64,000 nt of DNA from Acinetobacter sp. ANC 4470 (GTDB lineage Bacteria; Pseudomonadota; Gammaproteobacteria; Pseudomonadales; Moraxellaceae): contig NZ_NEGC01000003.1 in NCBI RefSeq assembly GCF_002135335.1, positions 62,001 through 126,000 of the forward strand, written 5' to 3'. The stretch's first letter is position 1. Each line of letters starts with the position of its first letter. Below, one piece after another: positions 37,307-47,056 of this stretch. The notes under the pieces are model-generated. The model was not told the origin of the DNA and did not search any database. It saw only the letters and a program-made list of their open reading frames with translations. The position numbers and the translations under genes were made by a program.

Positions 37307-37942
37307 ATGACAGGATTTTCCATCTCTATGGATTCAGCACCAAAACAGTCTCAGTCGGAAAACTTAAGTACTCTTAAGAGTACGGCTGAACAACGCCTGA
37401 AAATTTTTATGCAGGATGTGACTGGACGTGCTTTAGTGATGATGGAAAGTGCGACTCAAGGTCAGCAAGGCATTGCTATGGATTTAGTGCAAGAAGCATT
37501 CATTTCCTTACATAAAGCATATGCTGAAAAATCGACTGATGAATGGTATCCCCTGTTTTACACCATTTTGAACCATAAACTACAAGACTGGCGCAGAAAA
37601 GAAGTCCGTCGAGCACAACCTTTTTCTTTTTTTAAAAAGGTCAGCTTAGATGATGACGATATAGAACTTAATGATATCGTTGATGAAAATATGCCTAGTC
37701 CATTTGATTTTCTTGATCAAGCCGTGACTGCTGAAGAAATACAAGAAGCGATTTCTAAGCTTCCTGTTCGACAGCAACAAGCTTTCATGCTTCGTGCTTG
37801 GGAAGGTTTTGATACACATACCACTGCGAAAATTATGGAATGTAGTGAAGGCAGTGTAAAAACACATTATCACCGTGCTATTCAAGGGCTTAGAGCTTCT
37901 TTAGCACATTTGAATCCATATCGTGGAGGGTCATCCGAATGA
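37307..37942 (+). CDS. ECF-type RNA polymerase sigma factor
   Basis: Sigma-70 family, extracytoplasmic-function type, 211 aa from the ATG at 37307. Region 2 is at about residues 45-95 (AMDLVQEAFISLHKAY, then KLQDWRRKEVRRAQ). An acidic linker holds DDDDIELNDIVDENMPSPFD. Region 4 is at about 140-195 (AISKLPVRQQQAFMLRAWEG, then ECSEGSVKTHYHRAIQGLR). A longer start at 37241 would place the leader hairpin inside the coding region; GGTGGG before 37307 decides against it. The stop overlaps the next gene (ATGA). The following two genes form its probable operon; its regulon is unknown. Confidence 0.88.
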   Translation: MTGFSISMDSAPKQSQSENLSTLKSTAEQRLKIFMQDVTGRALVMMESATQGQQGIAMDLVQEAFISLHKAYAEKSTDEWYPLFYTILNHKLQDWRRKEVRRAQPFSFFKKVSLDDDDIELNDIVDENMPSPFDFLDQAVTAEEIQEAISKLPVRQQQAFMLRAWEGFDTHTTAKIMECSEGSVKTHYHRAIQGLRASLAHLNPYRGGSSE

Positions 37943-38259
37943 AACAAGATGATTTCTTAAAACAAGTTACTTCCAAACTCGATGGACTGGCACAACATCA
38001 TAAAGACAAGCCTGTTGTGTTGAATCAAGTCATTGAAAAAATTCAAGACCGAGAAACTTCTCGTTACGGACTTTGGAAAATGTCAGGTTTTGCACTTGCC
38101 GCTGCAATTACAGGGTTTATGGTCTTCCCCAATTCTATTGAAATGGTCGAAGAACCGCAAAATCAAGTGGTCGTTACTCCAAAACTTTCACCACAAATGG
38201 TTGAAGATTTGGAAATGTTAATGGTTTTAGGTGAGGATAAAGTTCCACATGGCAGCTAA
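37939..38259 (+). CDS. Single-pass membrane protein beside the sigma factor (possible anti-sigma, DUF3619-like)
   Basis: A 106-residue protein with a soluble N-terminus (MKQDDFLKQVTSKLDGLAQH), one helix at about residues 46-63 (WKMSGFALAAAITGFMVF) and an acidic C-terminus (QMVEDLEMLMVLGEDK) that would lie in the periplasm. It overlaps the sigma stop by four bases and overlaps the next gene. Size, topology and coupling fit a small anti-sigma or sigma-associated protein like the DUF3619 family found in similar trios. No zinc motif (HxxxCxxC) is present, so it is not a ZAS anti-sigma. Confidence 0.7.
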   Translation: MKQDDFLKQVTSKLDGLAQHHKDKPVVLNQVIEKIQDRETSRYGLWKMSGFALAAAITGFMVFPNSIEMVEEPQNQVVVTPKLSPQMVEDLEMLMVLGEDKVPHGS

Positions 38260-38653
38260 AAGATTAGCATTTGCTTTTTGTGCACTCGGATTTTTACAAA
38301 CTAGTTTTGCTGGTTTTGAACGTTTTTGGATTTTTTCTAAAAATACGGATACGCAAGTCGCAGAAACATGGGAAACGCTATCAGATGCTGAACAACGGGC
38401 ACTTATTCAACGTTATCAATCGCTAAAGGAACTACCTGAAGCACAAGGTTCGGCTTTACATCAGCGTATGGATTGGTTTACCCAACTTCCAGAGCAAGAA
38501 AAGCAAAAAATGCGTGAAACTTGGCAAAAAATGAGCAGCCAAGAACGTAAAGACTTAGGCATCCGTATGCAAAAAGCAACGCATGAAGAAAGACCTGCTA
38601 TTCGAGATGAATACATTAATAAGTATTTACAGCCTGAAGCTACAAACCATTAA
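38249..38653 (+). CDS. DUF3106-type periplasmic protein
   Basis: A 134-residue exported protein. Its signal peptide covers about residues 1-20 (RLAFAFCALGFLQTSFA). The mature part is helical and charged, with repeating W-x-x-L or M segments: AETWETLSDAEQRALIQRYQ, LPEQEKQKMRETWQKMSSQE and IRDEYINKYL. This is the DUF3106 pattern, which loosely resembles CpxP/Spy-type chaperones. The start overlaps the preceding gene by 11 bases; a GTG at 38231 is an alternative. It is the third gene of the sigma operon, perhaps an envelope sensor. That role is inference. Confidence 0.75.
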   Translation: MAAKRLAFAFCALGFLQTSFAGFERFWIFSKNTDTQVAETWETLSDAEQRALIQRYQSLKELPEAQGSALHQRMDWFTQLPEQEKQKMRETWQKMSSQERKDLGIRMQKATHEERPAIRDEYINKYLQPEATNH

Positions 38654-38657
38654 ATTT

Positions 38658-38696
38658 ATATAATGACGATCAAAAAGATGGTCATTATATTCTTTA
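38658..38696 (+). terminator. Terminator of the sigma factor operon
   Basis: ATATAATGAC (38658-38667) pairs with GTCATTATAT (38681-38690), then TCTTT. AT-rich but extended by inner pairs. Confidence 0.65.
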
Positions 38697-38905
38697 GATT
38701 TAACTTTGCTAAATCATACGATTCGTTAATCAAAGTATTGGCTCTAAGTTCAGCCTTCACTACTTGTTCAAGATTCATACTTCCAGTAAAAGCCAAATAA
38801 ATCTTACCACCACACACCACAATATTGATTAAATCCAATTATTTATATGTTTTTAAATTTTTGATTTTTGCAAAAAAATACCTCATTCAATGAGGCATTT
38901 TAAGT

Positions 38906-41311
38906 TTAGTCTTTTTTTCTACGCGCTCTATATAAGCCAAGCCCCATTAAGCCTAAAAGACTATAAACACCAATACTGCCACCACCTCCACCAGAAGCGG
39001 TAGAACTGGTATTTTGTGCGGTATTCTTCAAGTAAATTAGTGCTTGCTTCGAGATTAGACCTTCTGAATCATAAATATAATAACTCAGCTCATAATCAAA
39101 TGGACTAAAATTATTCTTTGCTTGCATATGTAATTGACCACCATAACAGGTAAAGCGGATGTCATTACCAGGGCAAGGGCCAGTATGGTCAGCGGTAACC
39201 ATTAAACCTGCAGGAATGGTGTCAAATCGGATAGGCAACTCTACACCAGCTGCATTTTTATAAAATGCACCGTTATAGGGAGCATTCAACTTTTTCGTAG
39301 GTCCATCGCCATCATCACTATCATTTTCCAATGGATTAATACTCAGTGTTGAATTTGAACTTGGGGTAATTGAGTATTCATCCGACTTGGCAATTGGCGC
39401 AATATTCTTAAACTGTGCCTTTAAAACCCCTGAAGATTCTAAACCTGCAATTTGATTAGACTGAATCGTATATGAACAATACGAAGGACCAGTTAAATCT
39501 GTCAATTTACCATCTAAACGATAAAGAATAATTCGCTTCAAATCACTATTCCAAACACATTTAAAGTTTGGATCAGGATCACCAACAAATTCAATTACAC
39601 CATTTTTCTCAACCAACTCCCCTCGTTCTTGCGTAATAATATTATAATTATCAGCATTTAACTCTTTAGGCTGCAACGCACCATTACTATTTGGCACTTC
39701 TTCATCATTCGGCAATGCAAATGCAAATGGATCGACATAAATTGCACGATACTGTTGATTTTCAATGGTATATTTTAATAAATCTTCAAATATTTTTAAG
39801 TCTTCTGTATCTTGAATTAAGTAATCTTTACGATTAGGATCTGCAATATCCACCTTAATTGCATCAATAACTTCTTTATATTTATCAATTCGTTGTACAT
39901 ATGAATCATTAAATAAGTCGGTAATATCTGCCGCAGTTAAACGCATAAGTTCAACTGAACCAATGTCACAGGTGTTTTTCATGGTTGGATTCAACATCAG
40001 CGTACCCTCAGTAATTCGCTGTATGCCTCGTTGATCCGTTTTACTACACTCTCCAGTACTTACATTGACTAAATCAAATTCATTTTGATTATTTTTTGGA
40101 TAATACAGAGGTAAAAATAAGTTATATTCTGATGCTTCTTGATAAGGTGACAATACCGTTAATATATTCACATCACCTAAATTTAAATTGGTATTAGAAG
40201 CAGTCGTTCCAGTCTTTGGCGCTGTCGGTAAATCACATGGCCCTTCCGAACTAAAGGCATTTTGACTAGCCGTAACGATACGTTTTGTGTCTGTTAAATC
40301 GCCATCATTCAAAGCATAACGACAAGATTTACCCTTATTAAACGCTAAAAGATTAAAACTTAAGTTAATTGAACCATTATCATCATAATAGAAAGTACTA
40401 TAAGCATCATTCTCTACAATGGTATTGCTTGTTGCAACAAATGAGTAATTCAAATTCAGGCGATGATTATCACCTACCGCCCGAATAATGCTGCCTTTTG
40501 TACTATCAACTTGGTTCTGTGCAATTGTACTTGCTACGAGCTTTAAGTTTGGATTACCACATAGGTCAATCATACTTAGACTGTTTGCTGATCTGTTTTT
40601 TACAATACTGCTATTATTAATATTAATAATAGCATTTGTATCTTTCAGATTAGCCTCACAATCCATAGCTAAAACACTACCTTCTTTGGCCTGATTACCC
40701 TGTATAAGCACTTGAGATAGATTAATTTCCTTGCCTTCATTATGCGCAACAAAATAAATTGCTCCGCCTTTTTGAGTTGATTCAGAGTTTAAAATTGCAC
40801 TATTGACCATATTTAATGATCCACCAACAAGTAGTGCACCACCTAATTGCTCAGAATAACCATTTTTTAAAATCAGATTCGTCAGATTAATATTTGCATT
40901 AGTATCTGACGTATTAAAAATACGCGAAGCATTATTTGCACTAATACTGGTTTTTAATGCTCGAAGGGCTGGATAGTTATGCGTCAAAGAATTTTTAGCT
41001 GAATGATCTGCCGGTGATTTACCATAAATAAAAACTTCAGCCTTAGGTCTTAACTCACTTTTTAAAACATATTCACCCGCTTCAAGCTGAATAATATCTT
41101 TTAGACCATTGGTCGTATTACCCGCGCTACAACCACCATACGATTTATTGTCTTCAGCAGTTTGTATTGCTTCTCTCAACGAGCAATTATTTAAATTTTC
41201 ACCATTTTCATCAACAAAAGTATTGACATAAATGGTCTTATCTTCTGCTGCCATTAATGACATTGCAGACAATATCATGGTACAGAGAAATCCTTTTTTA
41301 TAATTTTTCAT
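38906..41311 (-). CDS. CSLREA-domain exported protein with GlyGly-CTERM tail (801 aa)
   Basis: A large exported protein. Signal peptide at about residues 1-22 (GFLCTMILSAMSLMAA), then the CSLREA motif NCSLREAIQTAEDN (about 42-55), typical at the start of parallel beta-helix repeats. Asn-rich beta-helix follows to about residue 400 (NLTNLILKNGYSEQLGGALL, SAILNSESTQKGGAIYF). Near 690 there is a cadherin-like segment (AKSDEYSITPSSNSTL, ENDSDDGDGP). The end is a Ser/Gly linker, GGGGGSIG, a hydrophobic helix and RARRKKD: a GlyGly-CTERM signal, cut by rhombosortase after type II secretion in known cases. It lies three bases after a paralogous gene. Confidence 0.85.
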   Translation of the reverse strand: MKNYKKGFLCTMILSAMSLMAAEDKTIYVNTFVDENGENLNNCSLREAIQTAEDNKSYGGCSAGNTTNGLKDIIQLEAGEYVLKSELRPKAEVFIYGKSPADHSAKNSLTHNYPALRALKTSISANNASRIFNTSDTNANINLTNLILKNGYSEQLGGALLVGGSLNMVNSAILNSESTQKGGAIYFVAHNEGKEINLSQVLIQGNQAKEGSVLAMDCEANLKDTNAIININNSSIVKNRSANSLSMIDLCGNPNLKLVASTIAQNQVDSTKGSIIRAVGDNHRLNLNYSFVATSNTIVENDAYSTFYYDDNGSINLSFNLLAFNKGKSCRYALNDGDLTDTKRIVTASQNAFSSEGPCDLPTAPKTGTTASNTNLNLGDVNILTVLSPYQEASEYNLFLPLYYPKNNQNEFDLVNVSTGECSKTDQRGIQRITEGTLMLNPTMKNTCDIGSVELMRLTAADITDLFNDSYVQRIDKYKEVIDAIKVDIADPNRKDYLIQDTEDLKIFEDLLKYTIENQQYRAIYVDPFAFALPNDEEVPNSNGALQPKELNADNYNIITQERGELVEKNGVIEFVGDPDPNFKCVWNSDLKRIILYRLDGKLTDLTGPSYCSYTIQSNQIAGLESSGVLKAQFKNIAPIAKSDEYSITPSSNSTLSINPLENDSDDGDGPTKKLNAPYNGAFYKNAAGVELPIRFDTIPAGLMVTADHTGPCPGNDIRFTCYGGQLHMQAKNNFSPFDYELSYYIYDSEGLISKQALIYLKNTAQNTSSTASGGGGGSIGVYSLLGLMGLGLYRARRKKD

Positions 41312-41314
41312 AGA

Positions 41315-43150
41315 TCATCCTTGTTTATTTTTATATCGGCGCAGTCCAACTAGACCTAATATTGTAAATATACTAAAGAATCCAAATGACCCACCTGATG
41401 TACTTACTGTACTACTCTCCATGTCATTTTTAGGCTCTTGTACCACATGTACATTAACTTCCATATATGGTCGAGTTTTATTAAAGCGAGTAGATGATGT
41501 CACTAACCGAATTTTGAACAAATCTGCCCCATGCCATGTACCTTGTGGGGTATAAACCAAGTTACCCTCTTCATCAATGGTGAGCTTACCCTTCGATGCT
41601 GTCTGCGTTTGTATTACTTGCATACAACCCGCCTGCCACGCTTCTCCTGTAGGATTCTTGCCCAATATCGCTTCACATTCTTCTTTAGGAACAAGGTCAC
41701 TATCACTTAAATATTCAGTCAGAGAAATTTTTGCAATTTCCCCAATAAGTAAGTCTTTACCAACAAGTCCTGTTGTACTCGGTACAATAATTTCTATCGC
41801 ACCACGATCACAAAAAATATTGTCAGAATCACGATTTTGGTCACGCTGATCTGCTGCTTCACACCCCATTAATGGCGCGTCAACATTGAGTTGTAGTCGG
41901 CCTTTATTAACGATCAGTGAATCGGATAACCCCTGATAGCTCATTAAGATACGTGGACGAAAATATCCTAAAAAAGTAGCATCAGATTGAACATAAGGAC
42001 ATAACAGCGCATTTTTATCTTCACTTAAAGTCTTACATTTTCCTTCTAAAGAATCACCAGCAATAAGCTGTGTTCCACTCCAAATATCATTTGGATAGTT
42101 GCTATCACCAGATGTACAACTATTTGCAACAAGATTATTTTGTATAAAGCTTTTATCACCTGCTACAAAAGTACAGTTATTATCTTGTGTCACAGGATAC
42201 GGATTTCCTAAGACGATACTGTTAGCAAGATATGCTTTTTTTAAGGGCGCATTAAATTGAATACCAGCTGAATTTCCAACCACGGTAAGATTATTTAAAC
42301 CAATACCATCAAGAACATTAATAATAAAACCTTTATTTTTATAAAAAGTACTGCCCGCAACTTTAAAAATCATTAATGGGAAGGCAGCAATTTCAGCATC
42401 ATCTAAAGATTTGGCAGAATATATATTTGCACTCGTCGTTAATGTTGTCTCGTTTTCACGAAAAACTGAATTTGATATTCTAAATCGTGGAACTTGACTA
42501 TAAAGAATAGCCCCTTCATCTGCTGTATTCTTTTCAAATAAACTGGATTTAATATCAACCAAACTGCGTTCTGTCGCATCTTTATCAGCAGCAGGTACAG
42601 CAACGTTATAAATCGCACCACCTTGTTTTGCGCTACCACCCGATAATTTCACATATTCTAAAGTCAAAAACTCATTGTTATAAATCAGCCCACCTTTGTC
42701 GGCACATACAGACTGATTACACCCTTGAAGTGATACTTCAGTCATTTTTATCGTGAAGACTTCTTTTTTTGTGTCATCAATAACGAAAATATTATCCTTA
42801 GCCAACATTTTTATAATGGCATTATTAACACCAGCAACAGGCTTATCAAAACCTGTTGTATCGTCATAAACGGTTCTTAAATGGAGCGGTGCTGAAATTT
42901 TAATGTGTGTGTTTAATTTATAGGTTAATTTGCTCCCTAATAATAGGGTAGAGCCCGTATCTTTTATACGCCCCACACACCCCTGATAACCACTATCAAC
43001 AAAGTCTCTATTAACATATTCAATGGCTTCACGAAGAGAACACTCCGTGTCATCTTTAGAAACATCTTCAGTTGTTGTAACTTTAATCTCGCCGCTATAA
43101 GCATGTCCTGCAATGCATAACATACCTATGCCTATGCTCCGTTTGAGCAT
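41315..43150 (-). CDS. CSLREA-domain exported protein with GlyGly-CTERM tail (611 aa)
   Basis: First gene of a two-gene operon. Signal peptide at residues 1 to about 19 (GIGMLCIAGHAYSG), CSLREA motif ECSLREAIEYVNRDF (about 36-50), beta-helix repeats with KGGLIYNNEFLTLEYVKLSG, SAKQGGAIYNVAV and IKSSLFEKNTADEGAILYS, then a region around 490-590 with GNLVYTPQGTWHGADLFKIR, like Ig or cadherin-like surface domains. The tail is VSTSGGSFGFFS, a hydrophobic helix and RRYKNKQG, a shorter GlyGly-CTERM signal. Domain order matches the downstream 801-aa protein, so the two probably arose by old duplication. Likely surface-exposed or secreted; ligand unknown. Confidence 0.85.
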   Translation of the reverse strand: MLKRSIGIGMLCIAGHAYSGEIKVTTTEDVSKDDTECSLREAIEYVNRDFVDSGYQGCVGRIKDTGSTLLLGSKLTYKLNTHIKISAPLHLRTVYDDTTGFDKPVAGVNNAIIKMLAKDNIFVIDDTKKEVFTIKMTEVSLQGCNQSVCADKGGLIYNNEFLTLEYVKLSGGSAKQGGAIYNVAVPAADKDATERSLVDIKSSLFEKNTADEGAILYSQVPRFRISNSVFRENETTLTTSANIYSAKSLDDAEIAAFPLMIFKVAGSTFYKNKGFIINVLDGIGLNNLTVVGNSAGIQFNAPLKKAYLANSIVLGNPYPVTQDNNCTFVAGDKSFIQNNLVANSCTSGDSNYPNDIWSGTQLIAGDSLEGKCKTLSEDKNALLCPYVQSDATFLGYFRPRILMSYQGLSDSLIVNKGRLQLNVDAPLMGCEAADQRDQNRDSDNIFCDRGAIEIIVPSTTGLVGKDLLIGEIAKISLTEYLSDSDLVPKEECEAILGKNPTGEAWQAGCMQVIQTQTASKGKLTIDEEGNLVYTPQGTWHGADLFKIRLVTSSTRFNKTRPYMEVNVHVVQEPKNDMESSTVSTSGGSFGFFSIFTILGLVGLRRYKNKQG

Positions 43151-43268
43151 ATCTTTCTCCTTGTGTTCTTTATATATTTTTATTCTTTAGTTGCAAATTC
43201 CCTGCAACATCGAACTATTTTGCTGTACTTTGTCACAGCTTTAATAATTTCTCAAGATTTTTTATTGT

Positions 43269-43973
43269 TTACCGATATTCATCAATTAAGGCATAAATTT
43301 GTCTTAAATTGGCATGACTAATTTTAATTTTTTCACCTTTTAGCAACTGAACCAATTGTTCTAAAGTTTGTAATAAAACAGAGGTTTGATGCGGCCCTTG
43401 CATAAGCAAATAATCTATAACTTGTTGGTCAAGATGAATTCCGCGACGTGTTAATACCGATGTCACGAGCGCATAGCGATCTGCATATAAACTACCCGTT
43501 GGCACTTTCACACTCACAGCTTGGGTTAAACGGGATTGTAAATCTGGAAGTTCAAGTTTTAATTCAATAGGTGCAATACGGGAAGAAAAAACCAACTGCC
43601 CCCCACCTTCATTATTATAGTTAATTAAATGAAAAACTGCTTTTTGCCAATGTGGAACACCGCTAATCGCTTCAATGTCATCCAATGCCACAAGGTCATA
43701 CTGGTCTAATGATGTGATCGCCTCAGTAGGCGCATCAAGCAATTCAAGTAGTGAAACTTGAATTGCAGATTTACCGACATCTAAATAAGAATCACAAATG
43801 GCAGAAAGTAAGTGGCTCTTACCCGAACCTGCACCACCATACACATAAAAACGACTCATTAAGCCTGCATGAAGTTGTCGAACTGCATCAATAACATGCC
43901 CCCAACTTGGACCCGAAAAATCACTAATTCGAGCATCAAGTTGAGGTTCTATATCTAACTGCAGTTGACGCAT
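43269..43973 (-). CDS. hda: DnaA regulatory inactivator Hda
   Basis: AAA+ protein related to DnaA lacking the DNA-binding domain. With the DNA-loaded sliding clamp it promotes DnaA-ATP hydrolysis after initiation. N-terminal RQLQLDIEP (residues 2-10) is the clamp-binding region. Walker A is YGGAGSGKSHLLSAI, Walker B LVALDDIEAI, and SSRIAPIELKLELPDLQSRL holds sensor and arginine-finger parts. The 234 aa length and the absence of a DnaA domain IV fit Hda. It follows the perM-like gene after 15 bases, as in many gammaproteobacteria. Confidence 0.93.
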   Translation of the reverse strand: MRQLQLDIEPQLDARISDFSGPSWGHVIDAVRQLHAGLMSRFYVYGGAGSGKSHLLSAICDSYLDVGKSAIQVSLLELLDAPTEAITSLDQYDLVALDDIEAISGVPHWQKAVFHLINYNNEGGGQLVFSSRIAPIELKLELPDLQSRLTQAVSVKVPTGSLYADRYALVTSVLTRRGIHLDQQVIDYLLMQGPHQTSVLLQTLEQLVQLLKGEKIKISHANLRQIYALIDEYR

Positions 43974-43988
43974 ATATGTGTTTTGACC

Positions 43989-45209
43989 TTAGGGTTCTTT
44001 ATTGTCTAATGGTTCAATCTTACTCGATTTTTCAGCACCTTGCTGACTTTTTAATGCTTCAGATTTAATTTCAATATCTACATCAATTTGCCCTGTTTGC
44101 ATACCTATTGCCCCTGATGAAGAACCATGTACAACTACAGCAGACACATCATACAATCGACTTTTTTCATAAGATTCCCGTGCGTGTCTAAGTAAAACCA
44201 CAATCACAGCTGCAACAGGCAAAGCAATCAGCATACCAAGGAAACCTGCAAGTTGCGCACCAGCTAACACGGCAAAAACTACGGCAACGGGTGATAAACC
44301 TATTTTATCGCCCAATAGGAAGGGTTGAAGGATGTAGCCTTCAAAGGCTTGTCCAATCATAAAGACAAGAACAACCAATGCCAAATGCGTCCAATCGATT
44401 CCGAACTGGAAAAGCGTTGCAATCACGGCGGCAACAATACCAACACCAAAGCCCAAATAAGGAATAATACTGGCTAAGCCTGCAACCATCCCAATAATCA
44501 AGCCAACTTCCAAACCAATCAGTTGTAAACCGACAGCATAAACCACACCTAAAAGGAACATCACCAAGAATTGTCCCTTAACGAATGCACCCAATACATT
44601 ATGACATTCACTCACAATACCTAATGTCATTTTTTCATAATGACGAGGAATCAGGCGGCGTAAACTTTCAAGCATCCGATCCCAATCCAGCAGGAAATAA
44701 AAGGCAATAATCGGAATTAAAACAACCACACCGCCAATTTGAATAAAATTCAAGCCCGATTGTGCAACACGCAATACGACACTCTGAATACTGTCAGCAC
44801 TATAATTGGTCTGAATATATTCCATGACAACCTTGGATATTTGTTCAGTATCAATTTCCATTGCTTCGACATTAAAGGTCTGCGACACCCACGGTAAAAA
44901 AGTGTAATTCAACCAATGAATGCCTGCGGGAATACTGTCTCGTGCATAGATGAGCTGTTGCCAAACCAGTGGAACAACATACCAAATTGCCAAAGTAACA
45001 ATGATACCAATACCAATAAAAACAATGCCAATAGATAGCCAGCGCGGCAAACCTATTTTATGAAGTTTATCTACCAATGGACTAAATAAATAAGCAACCA
45101 AAAATGCTGCTATAAAAGGTAATACCACAGGCTTAAGCAAATACAAAACCCAAAGGATGAATGCAATACCTGAGAGTATAAAAATACGACGTAAGGTGCG
45201 ATCAACCAT
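43989..45209 (-). CDS. AI-2E/PerM-family membrane transporter
   Basis: Polytopic inner-membrane protein, 406 aa. Hydrophobic helices near residues 8-45 and 60-85, a soluble stretch (about 95-150) and several helices from 150 to 350. Segments GVVVLIPIIAFYFLLDWDRM and GLASIIPYLGFGVGIVAAV are characteristic of the AI-2E transporter (PerM/YdiK) family. The C-terminal 60 residues are polar and probably cytoplasmic. Substrate unknown; the AI-2 name is historical. It is first in a unit with hda. Confidence 0.88.
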   Translation of the reverse strand: MVDRTLRRIFILSGIAFILWVLYLLKPVVLPFIAAFLVAYLFSPLVDKLHKIGLPRWLSIGIVFIGIGIIVTLAIWYVVPLVWQQLIYARDSIPAGIHWLNYTFLPWVSQTFNVEAMEIDTEQISKVVMEYIQTNYSADSIQSVVLRVAQSGLNFIQIGGVVVLIPIIAFYFLLDWDRMLESLRRLIPRHYEKMTLGIVSECHNVLGAFVKGQFLVMFLLGVVYAVGLQLIGLEVGLIIGMVAGLASIIPYLGFGVGIVAAVIATLFQFGIDWTHLALVVLVFMIGQAFEGYILQPFLLGDKIGLSPVAVVFAVLAGAQLAGFLGMLIALPVAAVIVVLLRHARESYEKSRLYDVSAVVVHGSSSGAIGMQTGQIDVDIEIKSEALKSQQGAEKSSKIEPLDNKEP

Positions 45210-45311
45210 AGATTCGAGCCTTTTTTTGGTTTATTCGTTATAGAAAGTAAAATATTTTAATAAAGATAGCATTTTGGCGCATAAATAACATAAGAGTTTC
45301 GTATATTCGGG

Positions 45312-45317
45312 TATAAT
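45312..45317 (+). promoter_or_regulatory. Likely -10 hexamer of purM
   Basis: A perfect TATAAT lies 27 bases before the purM ATG, in GGGTATAATCTCGG. The -35 side is weak. The short leader then carries CGGAG as ribosome-binding site. Confidence 0.5.
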
Positions 45318-45343
45318 CTCGGCGCGAATGCGGAGACTTCAAT

Positions 45344-46411
45344 ATGAGCAACTCAACTTCCCCAAACACTGGTTTAAGCTATAAAGATGCGGGTGTCGAC
45401 ATTGAAGCGGGAGACGCACTCGTCGACCGAATCAAATCTGTCGCTAAGCGCACTGCACGTCCTGAAGTTATGGGCGGATTAGGCGGCTTCGGCGCTCTTT
45501 GTAAAATCCCTAAAGGTTATGAAGAACCTGTTCTGGTATCTGGCACAGATGGTGTTGGTACAAAATTACGTTTAGCACTCAACTTGAACCGTCATGACAC
45601 TATTGGTCAAGACTTGGTTGCAATGTGTGTAAACGATCTTATTGTATGTGGTGCTGAACCATTATTCTTCCTTGACTACTATGCAACTGGTCACTTAAAT
45701 GTCGATGTTGCTGCCAATGTAGTCACAGGTATTGGCGCTGGTTGTGAGCTTGCAGGCTGTGCATTGGTTGGCGGTGAAACTGCTGAAATGCCCGGTATGT
45801 ATGAAGGCGAAGATTACGACCTTGCAGGTTTCTGCGTAGGTGTCGTTGAGCAAAGCAAAATTATTGATGGCACTAAAGTAAAATCTGGTGACGTATTGAT
45901 TGGTGTCGCATCAAGCGGTGCACACTCAAATGGTTATTCTTTACTGCGTAAAATTATAGATGTGAAAAACATCGATTTAACCCAAATCGTAGATGGTCGC
46001 CCACTTGCAGATGTTGCAATGGAACCAACACGTATTTACGTTAAATCATTGCTGCAACTTTGCAAAGAAGTTGATGTTCATGCAATGGCGCATATCACAG
46101 GTGGTGGTTTACCAGGTAACTTACCTCGCGTACTTCCAAATGGCGCTCAAGCGATTGTTAATGAATCTTCTTGGGAATGGCCAGAACTGTTCAAACTCCT
46201 TCAACGTGAAGGCGGTGTTGAACAGCACGAAATGTATCGCACATTTAACTGTGGTGTAGGCATGGTGATTGCAGTTGATGCAACAGATGCTGATAAAACG
46301 GTTGAATTATTGACCAGACTTGGCGAAAAAGCATGGAATATGGGTCACATTGTTGACAATGCTGAATCTGTTGCCGGTGCTGATGAAAAAATTCGCGTAA
46401 TCTTTGCATAA
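45344..46411 (+). CDS. purM: Phosphoribosylformylglycinamidine cyclo-ligase PurM
   Basis: ATP-dependent ring closure of FGAM to aminoimidazole ribotide. Seen are [20 protein letters not shown] at the N-terminus, [46 protein letters not shown] and [16 protein letters not shown]. Length 355 aa is normal. It is divergent from the perM-like/hda unit and followed one base later by purN, the usual pair. Confidence 0.97.
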   Translation: MSNSTSPNTGLSYKDAGVDIEAGDALVDRIKSVAKRTARPEVMGGLGGFGALCKIPKGYEEPVLVSGTDGVGTKLRLALNLNRHDTIGQDLVAMCVNDLIVCGAEPLFFLDYYATGHLNVDVAANVVTGIGAGCELAGCALVGGETAEMPGMYEGEDYDLAGFCVGVVEQSKIIDGTKVKSGDVLIGVASSGAHSNGYSLLRKIIDVKNIDLTQIVDGRPLADVAMEPTRIYVKSLLQLCKEVDVHAMAHITGGGLPGNLPRVLPNGAQAIVNESSWEWPELFKLLQREGGVEQHEMYRTFNCGVGMVIAVDATDADKTVELLTRLGEKAWNMGHIVDNAESVAGADEKIRVIFA

Positions 46412-46412
46412 C

Positions 46413-47042
46413 ATGATCAAAATTGCTGTTCTTGTTTCAGGCAGTGGAAGTAACTTACAAGCTTTGATTGATGCCAATCTATCGGGGAAAATTGTTGGGG
46501 TTATTTCCAATAGGCCTGAAGCATATGCTCTAGAACGTGCTCAAAAGGCAGGTATTGCCACTGCGGTGATTGAACATAAACAATATCCCAACCGTGAAGC
46601 ATTTGATGATGTGATGCATCAACAATTGCTCGATTGGGATGTGGATTTAGTGGTTCTTGCTGGCTTTATGCGTATTTTAAGTGCCAAGTTTGTGCAAGCT
46701 TGGGAAGGGAAAATGGTCAATATCCACCCTTCTCTATTGCCTTATTATAAAGGCATGCATACACATCAACGCGTACTGAACACGGGCGATGTCTTTCACG
46801 GTTGTACCGTTCATTATGTAACGGCTGAACTGGATGCAGGGCAAGCTTTAGCGCAAGGTGTCTTGAAAGTGAATGGGCATGATAATGCCGCTTCATTGGC
46901 GAGCCGAGTACATGTGCTTGAACATGTCATTTACCCACAAGTGGTGGAATGGATTTGTACAGGTGCAATTCAGCATACTAAAAATGATGTGTTGTATCGT
47001 GGTCAAGCCATGCTTGAACCTGTGCAATTTGCCAAGTTCTAA
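46413..47042 (+). CDS. purN: Phosphoribosylglycinamide formyltransferase PurN
   Basis: Uses 10-formyl-THF to formylate GAR in purine synthesis. The N-terminal AVLVSGSGSNLQALIDANL binds the phosphate. VVLAGFMRILS, VNIHPSLLPYYKGMHTHQRV (catalytic His) and GCTVHYVTAELDAGQALAQG (catalytic Asp) are all present. I chose the ATG at 46413, one base after the purM stop; a start at 46404 would overlap purM. Length 209 aa is normal. Confidence 0.96.
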   Translation: MIKIAVLVSGSGSNLQALIDANLSGKIVGVISNRPEAYALERAQKAGIATAVIEHKQYPNREAFDDVMHQQLLDWDVDLVVLAGFMRILSAKFVQAWEGKMVNIHPSLLPYYKGMHTHQRVLNTGDVFHGCTVHYVTAELDAGQALAQGVLKVNGHDNAASLASRVHVLEHVIYPQVVEWICTGAIQHTKNDVLYRGQAMLEPVQFAKF

Positions 47043-47056
47043 CAGATTTAAAGATT

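Noticed and set aside
38656..38838. 60-residue minus-strand open frame after the sigma operon
   Set aside because: It runs through the operon terminator and no start signal is visible. A degraded fragment is possible but cannot be supported.
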